Shown: piece by piece, positions 1-15,300 of the stretch
Numbering within the stretch: position 1 is the first letter of the stretch
How the letters are laid out: each line of letters starts with the position of its first letter
From: Pteria penguin
Lineage: Eukaryota; Mollusca; Bivalvia; Pterioida; Pteriidae
DNA: 64,000 nucleotides
Direction of reading: 5' to 3'
NCBI GenBank assembly: GCA_035048485.1
Contig: CM068581.1
Location: 9,995,430-10,059,429 of the forward strand
Notes under the pieces: generated by a model
Database searches by the model: none
What the model was told of the DNA's origin: nothing
Seen by the model: the letters and a program-made list of their open reading frames with translations, nothing else
Position numbers and translations under genes: made by a program

Positions 1-232
1 ATTAATAATAGATACATTGTGGTCTTGATCAGTTTGTGATATGCATCAAGAGCCCTTAAGTTTTACATCCCTTCATAAAGAATAATATGCTTACAGTTAA
101 ATAGATAAATTTGCCCATTACTTTCTAGAGGCCAAATTTTGGCATGTTTCAGTGAGTCACATAATAAAAATCTCTTTCTGAAGACCCAAAATAAAAGAAA
201 GTTGATGTTCATCAAATCATAAATATACTTAC
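1..232 (-). other. CNOT2 intron after exon 11
   Basis: AT-rich intron sequence starting with a good donor (GTAAGT). I see no coding signal or repeat in it. Confidence 0.6.
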
Positions 233-389
233 TCTGGGGAATTTAAATTTAATCCTAAAGTTGTCAGATCTATTCCAGGTGCCAGTGCCACTAAATTAGG
301 ATCATTTTCAGCTGCTCTTATAAAGGTAAGAAGCCCCACTATTCCAAACTGATCTGTGACCATGCCTGATGGAATATTGGACACAGTCC
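233..389 (-). CDS. CNOT2: CNOT2 coding exon 11 (start of NOT-box region)
   Basis: Encodes TVSNIPSGMVTDQFGIVGLL then TFIRAAENDPNLVALAPGID and LTTLGLNLNSP, nearly superimposable on the vertebrate sequence. Donor GA|GTAAGT leaves two bases of the next (Glu) codon. Positions 1-232 are the following intron; no further coding sequence is visible there. Confidence 0.95.
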
Positions 390-3300
390 CTATAAAACAA
401 AATGTTTTTATATAAAGTGAATTTATCTTTAGAATTTAGAATTGGTTTTACTGACTGAGTTTAAATTGACCAGACATGAATAATCATACTATAATATTCA
501 GCCTTGACTACTTGTATAACTAAAACATTTTCAGTTTTTTCTTCCTGAAATTTATTTTAAAACTAAAGAAAGTTAGATATATATCCATAAGAAATATCCA
601 TTTATTTCTTAAAATCTTTTATGTCTGTTTTACAACTATATTGTCTTTCAAAGAAATAGTCATATATGGCATGTTGTCAGTCGTCATTGCAATGGGGAAA
701 TTGTAAGCAATTCCAAAAGGTAAAACAATGCTTAAGTAAAAAGTGTATAGGGATGCAGATAACTGAACAATGTTTGCTTGGTTCTATTGGGTATTTTATG
801 GTGTATACTGTTGAAAACTATCATTTTCTATAGTGGGTCATAATGCTATTACACTTATTTACCTATGATTATTTTCACTATTCATATAGGCTGATAGAAT
901 ATTTTCATATCAGACCAAAGATTATCTTTAACCAGTACTAAGTAATGGTCTCTAATCCCATTATATCAGAAAAGGAAAAGTCCTAGGAAAGAATTTCACT
1001 AAACATCAACATCTGCATTGAATTTGACTCTTCACAGACGCATGCTAAAATAAGGGACTTTGTGGCCACTTGGCCTTTAACATCCTTTTTTCACTTGAGA
1101 GAAGCCAAGTGGCCAAATATTTGTGAATAGAGTGTTTTTATATTTATTATACCACAACCTCCTTGTGAAAGATTTTACTTGACTAGTAAAACATTTCAAA
1201 CCCTTACACTCACTGAATTCTACATTCATTGAACAAGATATTTTAATATGAAACATGATAAGCCCATCGCAGATAATGTGATACAAGTAGCTTTAATTTT
1301 ATACCTTCTGGACTTGTCTGAATCCCCCTCTTTGTTTGACCAGATGATTTGTCACCTGGAAACTTCCCATCTTTTCCAAGAGCATTATCATAAAGTGTTG
1401 AAGCACTGCTTGTTGGCTGAAACAGATCATAATTAAAGAATTAAGCATTGCTGTGTTTTTGTTTTACACTACCTATTTAATGACACACTCATGAATTTTC
1501 TGCAATATGAGAGCAGACAAAAACATATTAAAGGATGGAAAAAATATATGCATTTTGGAATATCTCTCTCCAAGTTCTGTCACAGCTACTGAGGTTGATC
1601 AAAGATGTGTTATATCCAAATAAACAGATACCACCACAAAGTGATGGTACAATGACAACATGCAACATGAACAGATATCAACATGTAGTCATGGTACAAT
1701 GATAACATGCAACATGAACCATTAACAGATACCATCATATAATGATACTACAATGATTACTTCCAACATGAACCACTAACAGATACCAGCACATAGTCAT
1801 AGTACAATGATAACAAGCAACATGAACCAATGACAGATATCAGCACAGCGTCCAAACAAGTTGAAGAATAACCTATGTTGTATTAATTGTACAGTGAAAC
1901 TTACAGTTTTCCGTGATGAATCACTTGCTGAACTTGAAGGAGGATCTGTAACAATAAACACATAAAAATAGGTAACATACATGTGTTTTCTTTATTTAAT
2001 ATTTACATACTACATTTTACAAAATATTTACACTTCTTGATACTTAACAAAAGATATGCATACAAAGTTACACTGTCATACATCTATAAAGCATGATTTA
2101 ACTTACTTTGAGCACCGGGGAGAGCGGGAAAATCTTCTTGTTGAATCTGAAATTCTGGGGTGCTTTCTGTGACTGGCTTGCTGACCATTCCAACTATGAA
2201 CAACAACAAAATACTTAGTATACAGTATTTTCCACAAAAATTAAGTAGCAGGCTAAAATTTTAAGTAGTCAGTAGCAAGCACACAATAATATTGAGTGGC
2301 AAGACAATGCATCCATGCAGTGGGAGGGTCTGCCCTCAACATACTACATACAAACAAGAAAGCACTGAAGACAGTATGGCTAGATTGGAAAGCAAATTTG
2401 AAACAAGGTCAAGGTCACAAGGTCAAAAGTCATGGTATCAATTGAAAGTTCTGGTCATAAAGAACCTATGTGTGAAGTATCATAGCCCTACCCCTATTGA
2501 TTAAAAAATTATAGCCAAAATTAAAATGTTTATAAAAGCAGGTAAAAGTCCATAGTCAAGTTTACTGGATCAATTGATTGATTGATTATTGTTTTATGTC
2601 ACTCCACCATTATTTCACGTATATGGTGACTGCATCTGTCTGATGTATTGCATACAAATTTTTACCTTTGCAACGGACCCAGTGAAGGATCTTTTACGTG
2701 CATACAGACCTCGCTATAGACCGGAACTGCTTTGCAATCCCACCATTTATGCCCTGCTTTTTTCAAAAGGCATAAATTATTTGTTAATTCTGTACTCATA
2801 AGTCTTGAATTATCAGATTGCCATGGTTCTGTCATTTTCTTTGATTCAATTTTGTTTCTATAACGAAAGTAGAATTTGATGTAATCCCACACTAACTTCA
2901 TTGAATTGTTATTTCAACTTTTATTATCATGGTTTTGATTTCCATATTTTCCGAACTCAAGGTAAGAAAAATTGTGATTTAATAAATTTTTCGATGCATC
3001 TATCAGTTAAATGCATGAAATGTGCCTGTACATAGGCAAGTACTATAGTTCTTCTTTATGAGATCTACATAGTGATCGCAGATGTGCAAGTACTAATTGT
3101 TCTTCTTTATGAGACCTGCATAGTGATCGCAGATGTACAAGTACTAATTATTCTTCTTTATGAGACCTGCATAGTGATCGCAGATGTACAAGTACTAACT
3201 GTTCTTCTTTATGAGATCTGCATAGTGATGGCAGATGTACAAGTACTAACTGTTCTTCTTTACGAGACCTGCATAGTGATGGCAGATGTACAAGTACTAT

Positions 3301-6300
3301 TGTTCTTCTTTATGAGACCTGCATAGTGATGGCAGATGTACAAGTACTATTGTTCTTCTTTATGAGACCTGCATGATGATCGCAGATGTACAATATTAGA
3401 ATCTTACTATGTAATACTTTATATGTTAGTGTCTATGGAGTAGCTTTCAGAAATCTCATGATTTTTTATGCACTCCTTCATTTCAACATCGATGCCGGTA
3501 TCAGCAACGAGGACACGAGTACCACAAACTGCCAGTGCACTTCATGCCATTATTGGTATATTCTACTGACATTACATATACTTTATCTTACAAAAAAAGT
3601 CTTAATCACAAAAGTTTTGTTTTTTGTTTAATATGGATGTAATACCCCTGTCTTGAATAATAACAAGAGTTGTCAGAAGACAACATAGCTCACAGATGGG
3701 GCATTGTCAGAGGGAAAGCATGTATTTTCAATGCTCTCTTAATTCAATGTCAAGGTACCAAGGTAAAAATTTTAGTACAGACAGAAAGCTCTAGCCATAA
3801 TGAACATAAGGTTAAAGTTTTGAAAAGTGGGTCAGACTTCAAGGACAAGGTCATGGGTTCAAAAATTTTGGTACAGATAGAAAGGTTTGGTCATAATAAA
3901 CACAAATGCGAAAGTTCTACCTTCAGTACTTGAAGAATTATGGGAAAGATAGCTTTTGGAATGTAGGTCAACTGTCAAAGTCACAGGGTAGAAAATGATG
4001 ATACCAACTGCAAAGTCTTGTCACAAGTAAAGTATATGTGAAATATGAAAGCCATATGTTAAATAGTTTTGAAGGTATGACCAAGGTAAAAGCTTTTGTC
4101 TATGCCACAGATGCTGACACTAGGGCTATGATATTAGCTCTCCAGACATTCGTGCCAGTGAGATAAAAATAAAGGGACACAAAAAATATTGCATAAGAAA
4201 TAAACAGTACATATAAGGTAATTTTTCCATATCAACAAAGTACTTCAGCCTAAATACAAAATTAGAATTCAAAACATTCAAGAACTTTCAAATGAAAGAT
4301 TTAGTTGTAAATGAGTACATACATGTTCTGTATTGACCGTAATTCCTGGCAGCTGAAGGAAGGGGGTTGTTGGGTAAATTATTTCGATTTCCTAATGTAG
4401 GAAATTCAGACAAATCTAACCCTGGTTGATTTTCATCAGCACCAAATACTGAAAAATGTAGAGCATAACATTATATTATACCACAGGCACTGTGTTACAT
4501 GAAGAGTGACTTTTTAAAACTAACCCCCCTCCTTTTATATATCGTCTTGCTCCCCTTTCCCCTAAGGTAAGAAACGACGGTCAGAATGCAGCCACTTCAC
4601 CCAGTATTTCCCACAAGTTCTGATGATAGAGGAAAGTAAAGTACCAACATGTAAAATAGTGCCTATCCTTTTGATATCTGTCCTCAAAATTTCATTCAAG
4701 CATTTTTAAAGGCACCAATAAACGCAAATTCGAATGGCACAACTCGCTGACAGTTTGCTCACCAGTTGCCATGTTGATACAACATCGGCAGGGTGTAAAA
4801 ACAAGATCGGTATAATGACAAGATTGTCAAGATCGTGAGAAAAAGGAATATTAAAGCCATATAAATGGAATAAAGATTTAATGTTAATTTGGTTTTAGCT
4901 ATACATTATTATGCAAATAAACCTGTAATAGATTGCTGGTGAGGAAACTGTCAGCGAGTTGTGTCATTCGAATTTGTGTTTGTTGGCGCTTTTAAACATG
5001 CTTAAATGAAATTTTGAGAACAGGTATCAAAGGGTTAGACATCATTTTACATGTTGGCACTTTATTTTCCTCTGATTATCATCGAAACTTGTAGGAAATA
5101 CTGGATGAAGCGGATGCATTCTGACTGTCATTTCTTACCTTAGGGGAAAAGGGGCCGAGACGAAATATAACGGAGGGGGGGGGGGTAGTTTTAAAAAGGC
5201 ACCATTCATGTAACACAGTGCCCGTGATTATACTTTATTACTGTAATACAAACATTTGCATCTATATCAAAGATGTAAAGAATTCAAAACAGTAAATCCG
5301 ACAAACATACAGCAAAACCTCAAAAGCAAACTGCTAGAGGGCACCAATAGAAGTTAGTATTGTTTGACAATTTCATACTCTAGCACTATTTATTTTATGT
5401 GCATCTCCTTCATCACTGCAAGGACAATTGTCATTTTCATTATACGTCTTTAATGAGGCTTTGCATTTTCTAGGTAAAGATTACATTATAACACTTGAAA
5501 TATAACCCCATCAAATAAAGCAGGTATTTACAGGTGTAAGACGTGGTCTGGTTTGTATATCAATTCTCACTTCAAATCTCAATTCAGGTAACAAATACCT
5601 CTTTTCAATTACTAATCACTTGATCACAAGAAATGGGTTTGCAATAATGATGCATATTTAAACAAATTTTATCCTGGGAACGAATTTTGGGTTTTCCAAT
5701 ACCAGAGTAAAAACAAAATTGTATTAAACTATATACAATGTATCTGATATTTCTGTGACTGAACACTTAAGAGAAGAAATACATGTATACACACAATATT
5801 GTTTACAGACTTTGGAAATTATTTAATTTATGATAACTTAAGCATTGATATCATAAATAACTGTAGTAACATACACTCAATTGAAGCCCCAACACTGACT
5901 GTGTATAATAATTTTACACTTACTCTGTCTACTGCTCCCAAAGCCATAAGTATTACTCAAGCTGTTCATTGGTCCACTGAAAAAAGGAGGTAAAACTAAT
6001 TTTATGAAAGACCTGAATAATTTTACAAAGATATATTATCAACAGAGTGATGTCATTCCCAGTAATATAGATCAATGTGAGCCTGCCATATTACACTCGA
6101 CTAGAAGACATATTGTCAATAGAGTGAGGATGTCATTCCCGGTAATATAGGTCAATGTGAGCCTGCCATATTACACTCAACTAGAAGACATATTGTCAAT
6201 AGAGTGAGGATGTCATTCCCGGTAATATAGGTCAATGTGAGCCTGCCATATTACACTCAACTAGATGACACATTGTCAATAGAGTGAGGATGTCATTCCC

Positions 6301-9300
6301 GGTAATATAGGTCAATGTGAGCCTGCCATATTACACTCAACTAGATGACACATTGTCAACAGAGTGAGGATGTCATTCCCGGTAATATAGGTCAATGTGA
6401 GCCTGCCATATTACACTCAACTAGATGACACATTGTCAATAGAGTGAGGATGTCATTCCCGGTAATATAGGTCAATGTGAGCCTGCCATATTACACTCAA
6501 CTAGAAGACATATTGTCAATAGAGTGAGGATGTCATTCCCGGTAATATAGGTCAATGCGAGCCTGCCATATTACACTCAACTAGAAGACATATTGTCAAT
6601 AGAGTGAGGATGTCATTCCCGGTAATATAGGTCATTGTGAGCCTGCCATATTACACTCAACTAGAAGACATATTGTCAACAGAGTGAGGATGTCATTCCC
6701 GATAATATAGGTCATTGTGAGCCTGCCATATTACACTCAAGTAGAAGACATATTGTCAATAGAGTGAGGATGTCATTCCCGGTAATATAGGTCATTGTGA
6801 GCCTACCATATTACACTCAAGTAGAAGACATATTGTCAATAGAGTGAGGATGTCATTCCCGGTAATATAGGTCATTGTGAGCCTGCCATATTACACTCAA
6901 CTAGAAGACATATTGTCAATAGAGTGAGGATGTCATTCCCGGTAATATAGGTCAATGTGAGCCTGCCATATTACACTCAAGTAGAAGACATATTGTCGGT
7001 AGAATTAGGATGTCATTCCCGATAATAAAGGTCAATGTGAGCCTGCCATATTACACTCAACTAGAAGACATATTGTCAATAGAGTGAGGATGTCATTTCT
7101 GGTAATATAGGTCATTGTGAGCCTACCATATTACACTCAAGTAGAAGACATATTGTCGGTAGAATGAGGATGTCATTCCCAGTAATAAAGGTCAATGCGA
7201 GCCTGCCATATTACACTCAACTAGAAGACATATTGTCAATAGAGTGAGGATGTCATTTCTGGTAATATAGGTCATTGTGAGCCTACCATATTACACTCAA
7301 GTAGAAGACATATTGTCGGTAGAATGAGGATGTCATTCCCAGTAATAAAGGCCAATGTGAGCCTGCCATATTACACTCGAAGACATATTGTCAATAGAGT
7401 GAGGATGTCATTCAGGGGAATATAGATCAATGTGAGCCTGCCATATCACACTCATTTAGAAGACACATTGTCAATAGAGTGACAATGTCATTCCCAGTAA
7501 TATAGGTCAATATCAGTGTCCGCCAAAGGACCGTTGGACCGGCTGGACAAATTTTTGATCGGTCCGATTTGCGCCATTTTGTGCCGTACCGGGTTGTCCA
7601 ATGTTGATTCCGCTACTATGTTGTCCGGTGTTGTTTCCGCTACTATGTTTATTCCGAGACTCGTATATTATTTTACTTTCGGTCAGACAGAAATAATTCG
7701 TTCCTATGAAATGTTTCTCCTAATAGGACCGAATGTCCTATGGAGTCCCAAAGTCTTTCGCGAACACTGCAATATGAGCCTGCCATATTACATTGGACTA
7801 GAAAACATATTGTTAATAGAGTGAAGATGTCATTTCCAGTAATAAAGGTCAATGTGAGCCTGCCACATTACATTCAACTACAAGGCACATTGTCACATTG
7901 TCATTGTCACAGAATGAAGATATCTTTGACGGAAGACAAATTAGATATGAAAGTTTTTATTCCAAAACTGTTCCAAGACTGCTTTAAAGAATTATCTTTT
8001 TCTTAATCCTCTTACAGGATCCAAAAACGTTGTCAAAGATAGATTCTCTGTTTAAATTCTGCAATGAATCCCCTCTTGGTAACGCCCATAAAAAATAATG
8101 AATATTAGAGGATGAAGTAAGTTGTAAAAATATGTTTTGGATCAATGTATACTTGTCCTATTTTTTTATTATAAATGTCAAATAATTGTCAAATTTTAAA
8201 ATGTTTTCATATCATAATGCAAACATAAGTATGAAAGTGCCTTTAAATAAACTGAAGATGAGAGCTTCGCATCACAGATGCAATGTGCTGAGTTGCAAAA
8301 CCTCAGAATCAATAGGGCACATATTCCATTCATGGTAAATAAGTGTATGAAGTTTCATTGCAATAGCACTAAATGTATTAGACTTATGGCCCAGAAACCA
8401 ATTTTTGATGCATCACTCCTGTGACCTTGACCTTTTAACCCCAGAAGCAATAGGGCACATCTTCCACTCATGATGAGAGAGAGTATTAAGTTTCGTTGCA
8501 ATGGCGCTAAACATAATTGACTTATAGTCTGGAAACCAACTTTTGATACCCCACTCCTATGACCTTGACCCTTGATCTTTTGATCCCAGAAAAAATAGGG
8601 CACATCTTACACTCATGGTGAGTAAGTATAGGCTTTGCAATAGTACTAAACATATTGTATTTAATATAATTTATAGTCTGGAAACCAAGTTTTGATACTC
8701 CACTCCTATGACCTTGACCTTTGAACCCAGAAACAATAGGGCAAATTCTCAACTCATGGTGAGTGTTTGATGTTTCATTGCAATAGCACTAAACATATTG
8801 GACCTACAGTCTGACAACCAATTTCTGATACCCCACATGATCTTCACCTTTGACCTTTTGACCCCCAGAAACAATAGGGCAAATCTTTCACTCATGGTGA
8901 GTAAGTGTGTGAATTTTCATTGCAATATCACTTAACATATTCGACTTATGCTCCGGAAATCAATTGCTGACGGATGCCCACCCACCTGAGTGCACCTCAC
9001 ATCCAAGCCGAGTTCTGCACCTTGGCTAAAAATGTAGGAATGTGGGAGAAAGTGTAATTACAAAGGTAGAATAAATCCACTGTAATACTGTGGCACTTTT
9101 ACCTATTTTGTAATTTAGACATGCTCATGTTCTGTTGATTTTGAGTCATTGAGCTTCGTTGACCCCCTATAGCAGATATGTTCCTGAAATTCAGAAATCA
9201 AAATCAATATGAAATATTCACATGAGTATCTTTTAGAGGGAAGACACGGTATGAAAAAATACACAATACTCTTCTCACAAATTTTCAGTCAACTGGCCTT

Positions 9301-12300
9301 TATTAATTGAAATAATCATGTTAAATTCTCAGCTAAGTAAAATCCATGATAATGTTACAAATTATAAGAGTAAATTACTATAAACTAAATGAGTCAGTCC
9401 TGTTCGTGTTCATGTTTACTTGATAAAGACCATCGTCTGAAACATAGAAATGAAGCAACACGAACAGGATTTATTGCATTCCCTTTGGAATATTTAGACT
9501 GATTATAAATGAGTCGGCACAAATTATACAGTTTGTGAATCGATTTTACTTCTATGCCCTCAGTAGAAAAATAAAGTATGAATGTCATTCTGGTCCACCA
9601 AAAAAGCCCCCGCCAGCAGCAAAGTTTCTGTTCAAAGGCTGTAATGCTTGTGAAAATTTTTCAACTTGATTTTCCTTACAATATCCTCATCTACATATTG
9701 TGATCTTCATGTGAAGCAAGTTTCATTGAAATCCTCCTAAGGGTTAAGAAGGAGTTGCGAAGATAAGGTGAATTTACTATAAATCAGGGGTCAAAATTAA
9801 CATTCAGGTCTGCTGGCCCGTGGTCAGTAGTTTTGGCATCAGGCCAGTGTAACCTGTTTTGCACTGGTATGGTTAGCCAGTAAGAATTTGGAAACCCCGT
9901 CGCTAAATTTAGCCACAATTAGCAACCCACACTGACCGCTATTTACTGTTAAGAATTTTACAAAAATTGATACCAACTCTTTTTAAACACCTAATTCATT
10001 AACTAACTGTTTATCAACATGGACACGTAATACCTCATTGAAGAGATAATAAACTGAAGTTTCTAATTACGTAAATTTTGTATACATTTGATATAAAATG
10101 ACAGAATCCTGATGATTTGAATAGAGAAATTGATGAATATCCTGCTCACTGCACTTCGCTACTAAAATCGACATGCGGTTGAAACATAGGGTTTCATGAA
10201 ACTTCACAGCCAATCAGAGGAGATGTTTACCTTTGCACAAATACACATGTACCTATGTTTTACCTGTACACTAATTAACAACAACATTATAAATCGTCAG
10301 CCTAAGGGCCATGACATGAAAGTTATTTAGTAAGTTTAAAATTCATGAATATCATCATAAAATAGAAAAGTCAAGTTCTTTCTTTTGGTATGTAAAACAA
10401 GTTTATACTTGAGATATAAGCCGGTTGCCCATTATATCAAATTGATACACTTTCATTCATAAATATTATGAATGTCTTTGGTTTTACTCACACAAAGATT
10501 GGTTCTATAAATAAAGCAATTGCCATATTCCCCTATACTATACTCTGAAATCACTGTGATGAATTATTATAATTAAAAATTTTGTCTTTTCTGCAAGTTT
10601 AATGTGGGCCAGAGAATTTCTGGTCGGGCCACTGGAAATCATTTTCTGCTGGGCTGGTTGGCCAGTAGGTTGAAAAAGTTAATTTCGATCCCTGATAAAT
10701 GTATAAAAATGGGCCATAATTCCATTACCCTTAAAATACGCACATCTACATATTGTGATCTTTCTTTGTACAAAGTTTCATTAAAATCCTCCTAAAGATT
10801 TAGGAGAAGTTATGAAGACAAAATGGCAGGCGCATAAAGATTAATACCATCATAATGACATGAATGTATGTATATTTTGCATGATACTGTGAAAAGGCCA
10901 ACAACAATACGGAGCATGGTATGAATTTAATGAAACAGCTTTTTATGGTATTGCCCAAAATATGTATACATGTGCATTATGACATCATTAATTGTAGATT
11001 GTAATTTACTGTTAAGATTTGAAGCGTTATCATGGATTTTATTTAGTCTAGACTTTAACACTGATTATTTCACCTTATAAAGGCCAGGTGGCTAAAAATT
11101 TATGAAAAGAGTGTCTTTCTCTTTATTAAGATATAAATTATAATAAACTAAAGTAGAAAACAAGATTATTACCACCAAATATGGTTTACTTTTTGTATGT
11201 TAATTCCTGTCTATCAAGTTTTCAAATTTACTTTTATTAATATTTCAAAAGGTCAAGAGGTTAATGACCTTGGTGTAATTTAAAAGGGCTTTATTATTGG
11301 AGTTAAATATGTCAAATATGAAGTCTCTCTCTCTCTCACAATTCAAAAGTTAAGGCAAAGGATAAAGTTGAAAACAGACAAACAACTAGAATTTTAATGT
11401 GTTAGTGCAACATAAATGCCCCCGCTGGCATCTGAGATAGCGAAATATAATAGCCAGAGAACTAATATTTGAAAATTCAAAAATTTCTTATATTCAAGGG
11501 CAATTACTCTGTCAAAAATTACCAGAACATACAAATATTTGAACTTGACCTGCATTTTCCCTTGATACATCTATATACCCAATATCAATTTAATCCATTA
11601 AACCTTCATGGAAAAAATAAGCCGAAACTGTCATTTTTTAGAAATTTTCTACGTTCAAGGATAATAACTCTGTCAAAAATTACCGAACCAAACCCATATT
11701 CAAAGCTGACTCGCATTTTCCCTCGATACATTTATATATCCAATACCAATTTAATCCATGAAACCTTCACCAAGAAAATGAGTGGAAACTGCCATTTTAA
11801 GAAATTTTCTATGCTGAAGGACAAAAATAACTGTCAAAAAATTACCCAACCACAAATATATTCAAATTTGACCTGCATTTCCCTTGATACATCTATATGC
11901 CTAATATCAATTTAATCCATTGAACCTTTAAAGAGGAAAAGAGCAGAAACTGTCATTTTTAGAAAATTTTCTATGTTCAAAGACAATAACTCTGTCAAAA
12001 ATTACCGAACCACACCCATATTTGAACCTGACCTGCACCTTCCCTTGATACATCTGTATACCCAATATCAATTTAATCCATTACACCTTCAAAGAGAAAA
12101 TGAGCGAAAACTGAATGATGACCGGATGACAGAATGACGGAATGAGATTATGACAGAATGACAGAGTGATGGAACAGGTAGCACTATATGCCACCAGCCA
12201 TTTCATTGCGGGGGCATAAAAAACAGACAGACAAACAAACAGACAGACACCTGATAAACAACATACCCCAAATCTATCGATCGATCAGGGGGCATAAAAA

Positions 12301-15300
12301 ACAGAGGAGATAAAGAAGCATATGATACATGTAGTACAGCAAGATGCTCCTCTGTTCTTTCAAGGGCTAAAATAATTTTATACATTCCTTATTCTGCTAT
12401 CACTTATTAGAATGGTCAAACAAGAAGAAATACTCACCTATTTGGAGATGGTTGTTGCTGTGGTTGCTGTAGATTAAATGGTAGATTTGGATTCATGTTG
12501 GTGGGTGTTGCATTGTTGCCTCTGAACTGAGGACCTGACATGTTGCTCCGTTGAGGTAGAGCCGAAAAGTTGCTTGATAAGCTGGTAGATCCTCCAATCG
12601 AGGAACCAACAATGGATGAAGAACCACCAGAGGTACCACTAATGCTGCCACTTGAAATACCAAATGTGCTACCAGCAGTGCTTCCAAATGCACTACCACT
12701 TATTGATGTACCACCTAAGGAGGAACCACCAAGGCTGGACGATACACCAAGATTGGTCATTCCTAAACTAGATGAGTTTAAGCCTGCAGATCCTGTTAGC
12801 CCTAAAAAATATGCAACTATATTGAAACATATTAACATACTATATTCTCTGGAAGTACTCTAGTAATTCCAATAAAATTATATTATACTACATACAAGAT
12901 ATACTAGAACCCTGACAAAGTCATGAAGGGCCACACCATAGATTATTTGTTGATGAAAAGATCTTACTGGTACTTAGAGGCAAAAGTCTACCAAACAAAT
13001 TCACCATTTCACTATTTTGATACATGTGTAAATCAGTAACTGCATGTTTTAGCTTTAACCATGTAATAGTAAATGTATCAGCATCAATAAAACACACATA
13101 CACACATATACCTGTTTATGTTTCAAGTTGCAAATATTTATTCAATAAAATCAAGGAAAATCTGTTTGTCGTCAATGTAGTATGTCCAAAGTTGAAAAAT
13201 TTTTAAGCAATCGACAGGAACATTTTGTTGAAAAATCCAGAATATTAAAATGTTTGAAAAGGGCTTTCCTTTTCTGTGATTTCTTTTTTCATGGAACTTC
13301 TTTATATTTTCTGTTACATTTTTGAAAAAATGGGGATACTCATATTCTTGTTCGAGAAGATCTTATAAGACCTCAAAATGTGGAGAAATACCACTTATTT
13401 AAAATATAATTTAAGAGGTCAATGGTTTCTCAAACTGCGAAAGAATCTGCCTCTCAAAATATACTTGGCACCAACACATCTTGTGATACACATTTTCAGC
13501 AGGCAGCATAGGCAATATTTTATAGAATATGCATCTTTCTGACAGAAGAACAAGATGTGGAAACAAAATCGAAAAACCTATTTTTAGCATAAAGAAACAA
13601 AGTGCTGAATATTATGACTGTGACCTTGACCTTTGGAACCCACAATGTGTAGGCATTTTCCACTCATCATCTTGCATCTATGTATAAAATATGAAAGCTG
13701 TATGTGAAGAACACTGAACTCATTGCATTAGAACCGAAGTGTTAAAAAATATGACTGTGACCTTGACCTTTGACTTTCTGACATCAGAATGTATGGGTAT
13801 CTTCCTCTCATCATCCTGCATCTATGTTTAAAATATGAAAGCTGTATGCAAAGAACTACTGAAGTTATTGTGTTAGAACCAAAGTGTTGAAAATTATTAC
13901 TGTGACCTTGACATTTGAAACCCACAATGTATAGGTATCTTCCTCTCATCATCCTGCATCTATATATAAAATATGAAAGCTGTATGTGAAGAACTACTGA
14001 AGTTAACATGTTAAAACCAAAGCATTGAAAAATATGACTGTGACCTTGACCTTTGACCTTTTGACCCCATAATGTACAGGTATCTTCCTCTAATCATCCA
14101 GCATCTATGTATAATATGTGAAAGCTGTATGTAAAGAACTACTGAAGCTTTCATGTTAGAACAAAAAAGTTGAAGGACAGATGGACAAACAGACGGACAG
14201 ACAAGATTCCTATAGGGCTCCTGCATCTGAATGCGGGGCCCTAAATAAATACTATGCATTAAAGTTAGTTAGTTTCATTCTGTTGTTTAACAGTTTTTCA
14301 CAAGCATTTCCCATCTGCAGCTCCATCCCAAATCCTAACACTATCTCCCATTGACATTTGAGTCTTCTTAAATCAGAGATGACATTCTTTATAAAAGATC
14401 AGTAATTTAAATACATGTACAATGTATCAGGAATGTAGATGCTTTACATGTAGTAAAATCTTACCTTGTGTGTAAAAATTTGGGTTACCAAAGCTGCTGG
14501 TCAATTGAGATGGTGAGTTTGAAGACATCATCTAAAATAGATAAAAAATTTTCACTTCTTATTAAACATTAGCTGCTTTAATGTCAAATAAATATCAATA
14601 CTTAAAGTTACATAATGTCTAATTTTATAAAATCAGAGGTACAATAAAATATATTCCTAACTTATTTTACTTATAAAAAGATAATAAACTGCAGCGACCC
14701 CCAAACCTAATGAGCCTTGGTTATACAGTCATTGCTGCAGCAAGTTAGAAATAGGACCCTCAAATTTAACCTACTTACGTTCGTACGAGACCAGAGAATA
14801 CACACGTGACCTTAAAATTATTCATTTGCATACGGAGTAAAACTACAATGGTGAAGATAAGAAAGAAAAAGAAAAGAAATCAGCCTTCTGCACTAAGTGA
14901 CTCGGAAAAGAAAAGAAAGAAAGAATGAGTATGATGTTAAGCATGCGAGAAGTAGAATTTGTATCAAGTGCAATGCATACATTATGCAAATGAATATTTC
15001 CGAGGTCGACCGAGATGAATAAAACCGATAAGGAAAACGTGGGTTATGTAGCGTATTTGTACGCGATAGCTGCATTTAATACTGATGGGCAGTCAAAAGA
15101 TACTGTACTAAACAAATTTACGATGTTACTTTCATCACAATAGTAGATGCTACAGGAGACCATATGTATCTTTGAGACTGACTATTGACTACAAGTATTA
15201 ATTTAAGAAATGAAATACATATAAACACTTAACATTCAATAAAAACACTTTATGTACAATCACCATGGACCTACCCTTAAATCTTGGAATATAACATTTA

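Noticed and set aside
6041..7511. CRISPR-like array
   Set aside because: Units are contiguous 80-bp copies with no unique spacers, in an intron of a eukaryotic gene.
7516..7824. 102-codon open frame
   Set aside because: It spans a transposon insertion and satellite remains; no homology recognised.
11469..11915. 148-codon open frame
   Set aside because: It crosses units of a ~160-bp tandem core; the peptide repeats imperfectly with the DNA units and resembles no protein.
12570..12863. 97-codon plus-strand frame rich in Pro/Glu
   Set aside because: It is the antisense shadow of the Ser/Gly-rich CNOT2 exon 5.
14847..14918. Lys-rich mini-ORF (MVKIRKKKKRNQPSALSDSE)
   Set aside because: 23 codons only, no splice context, antisense to a CNOT2 intron; Lys-rich short frames are expected in A-rich DNA.
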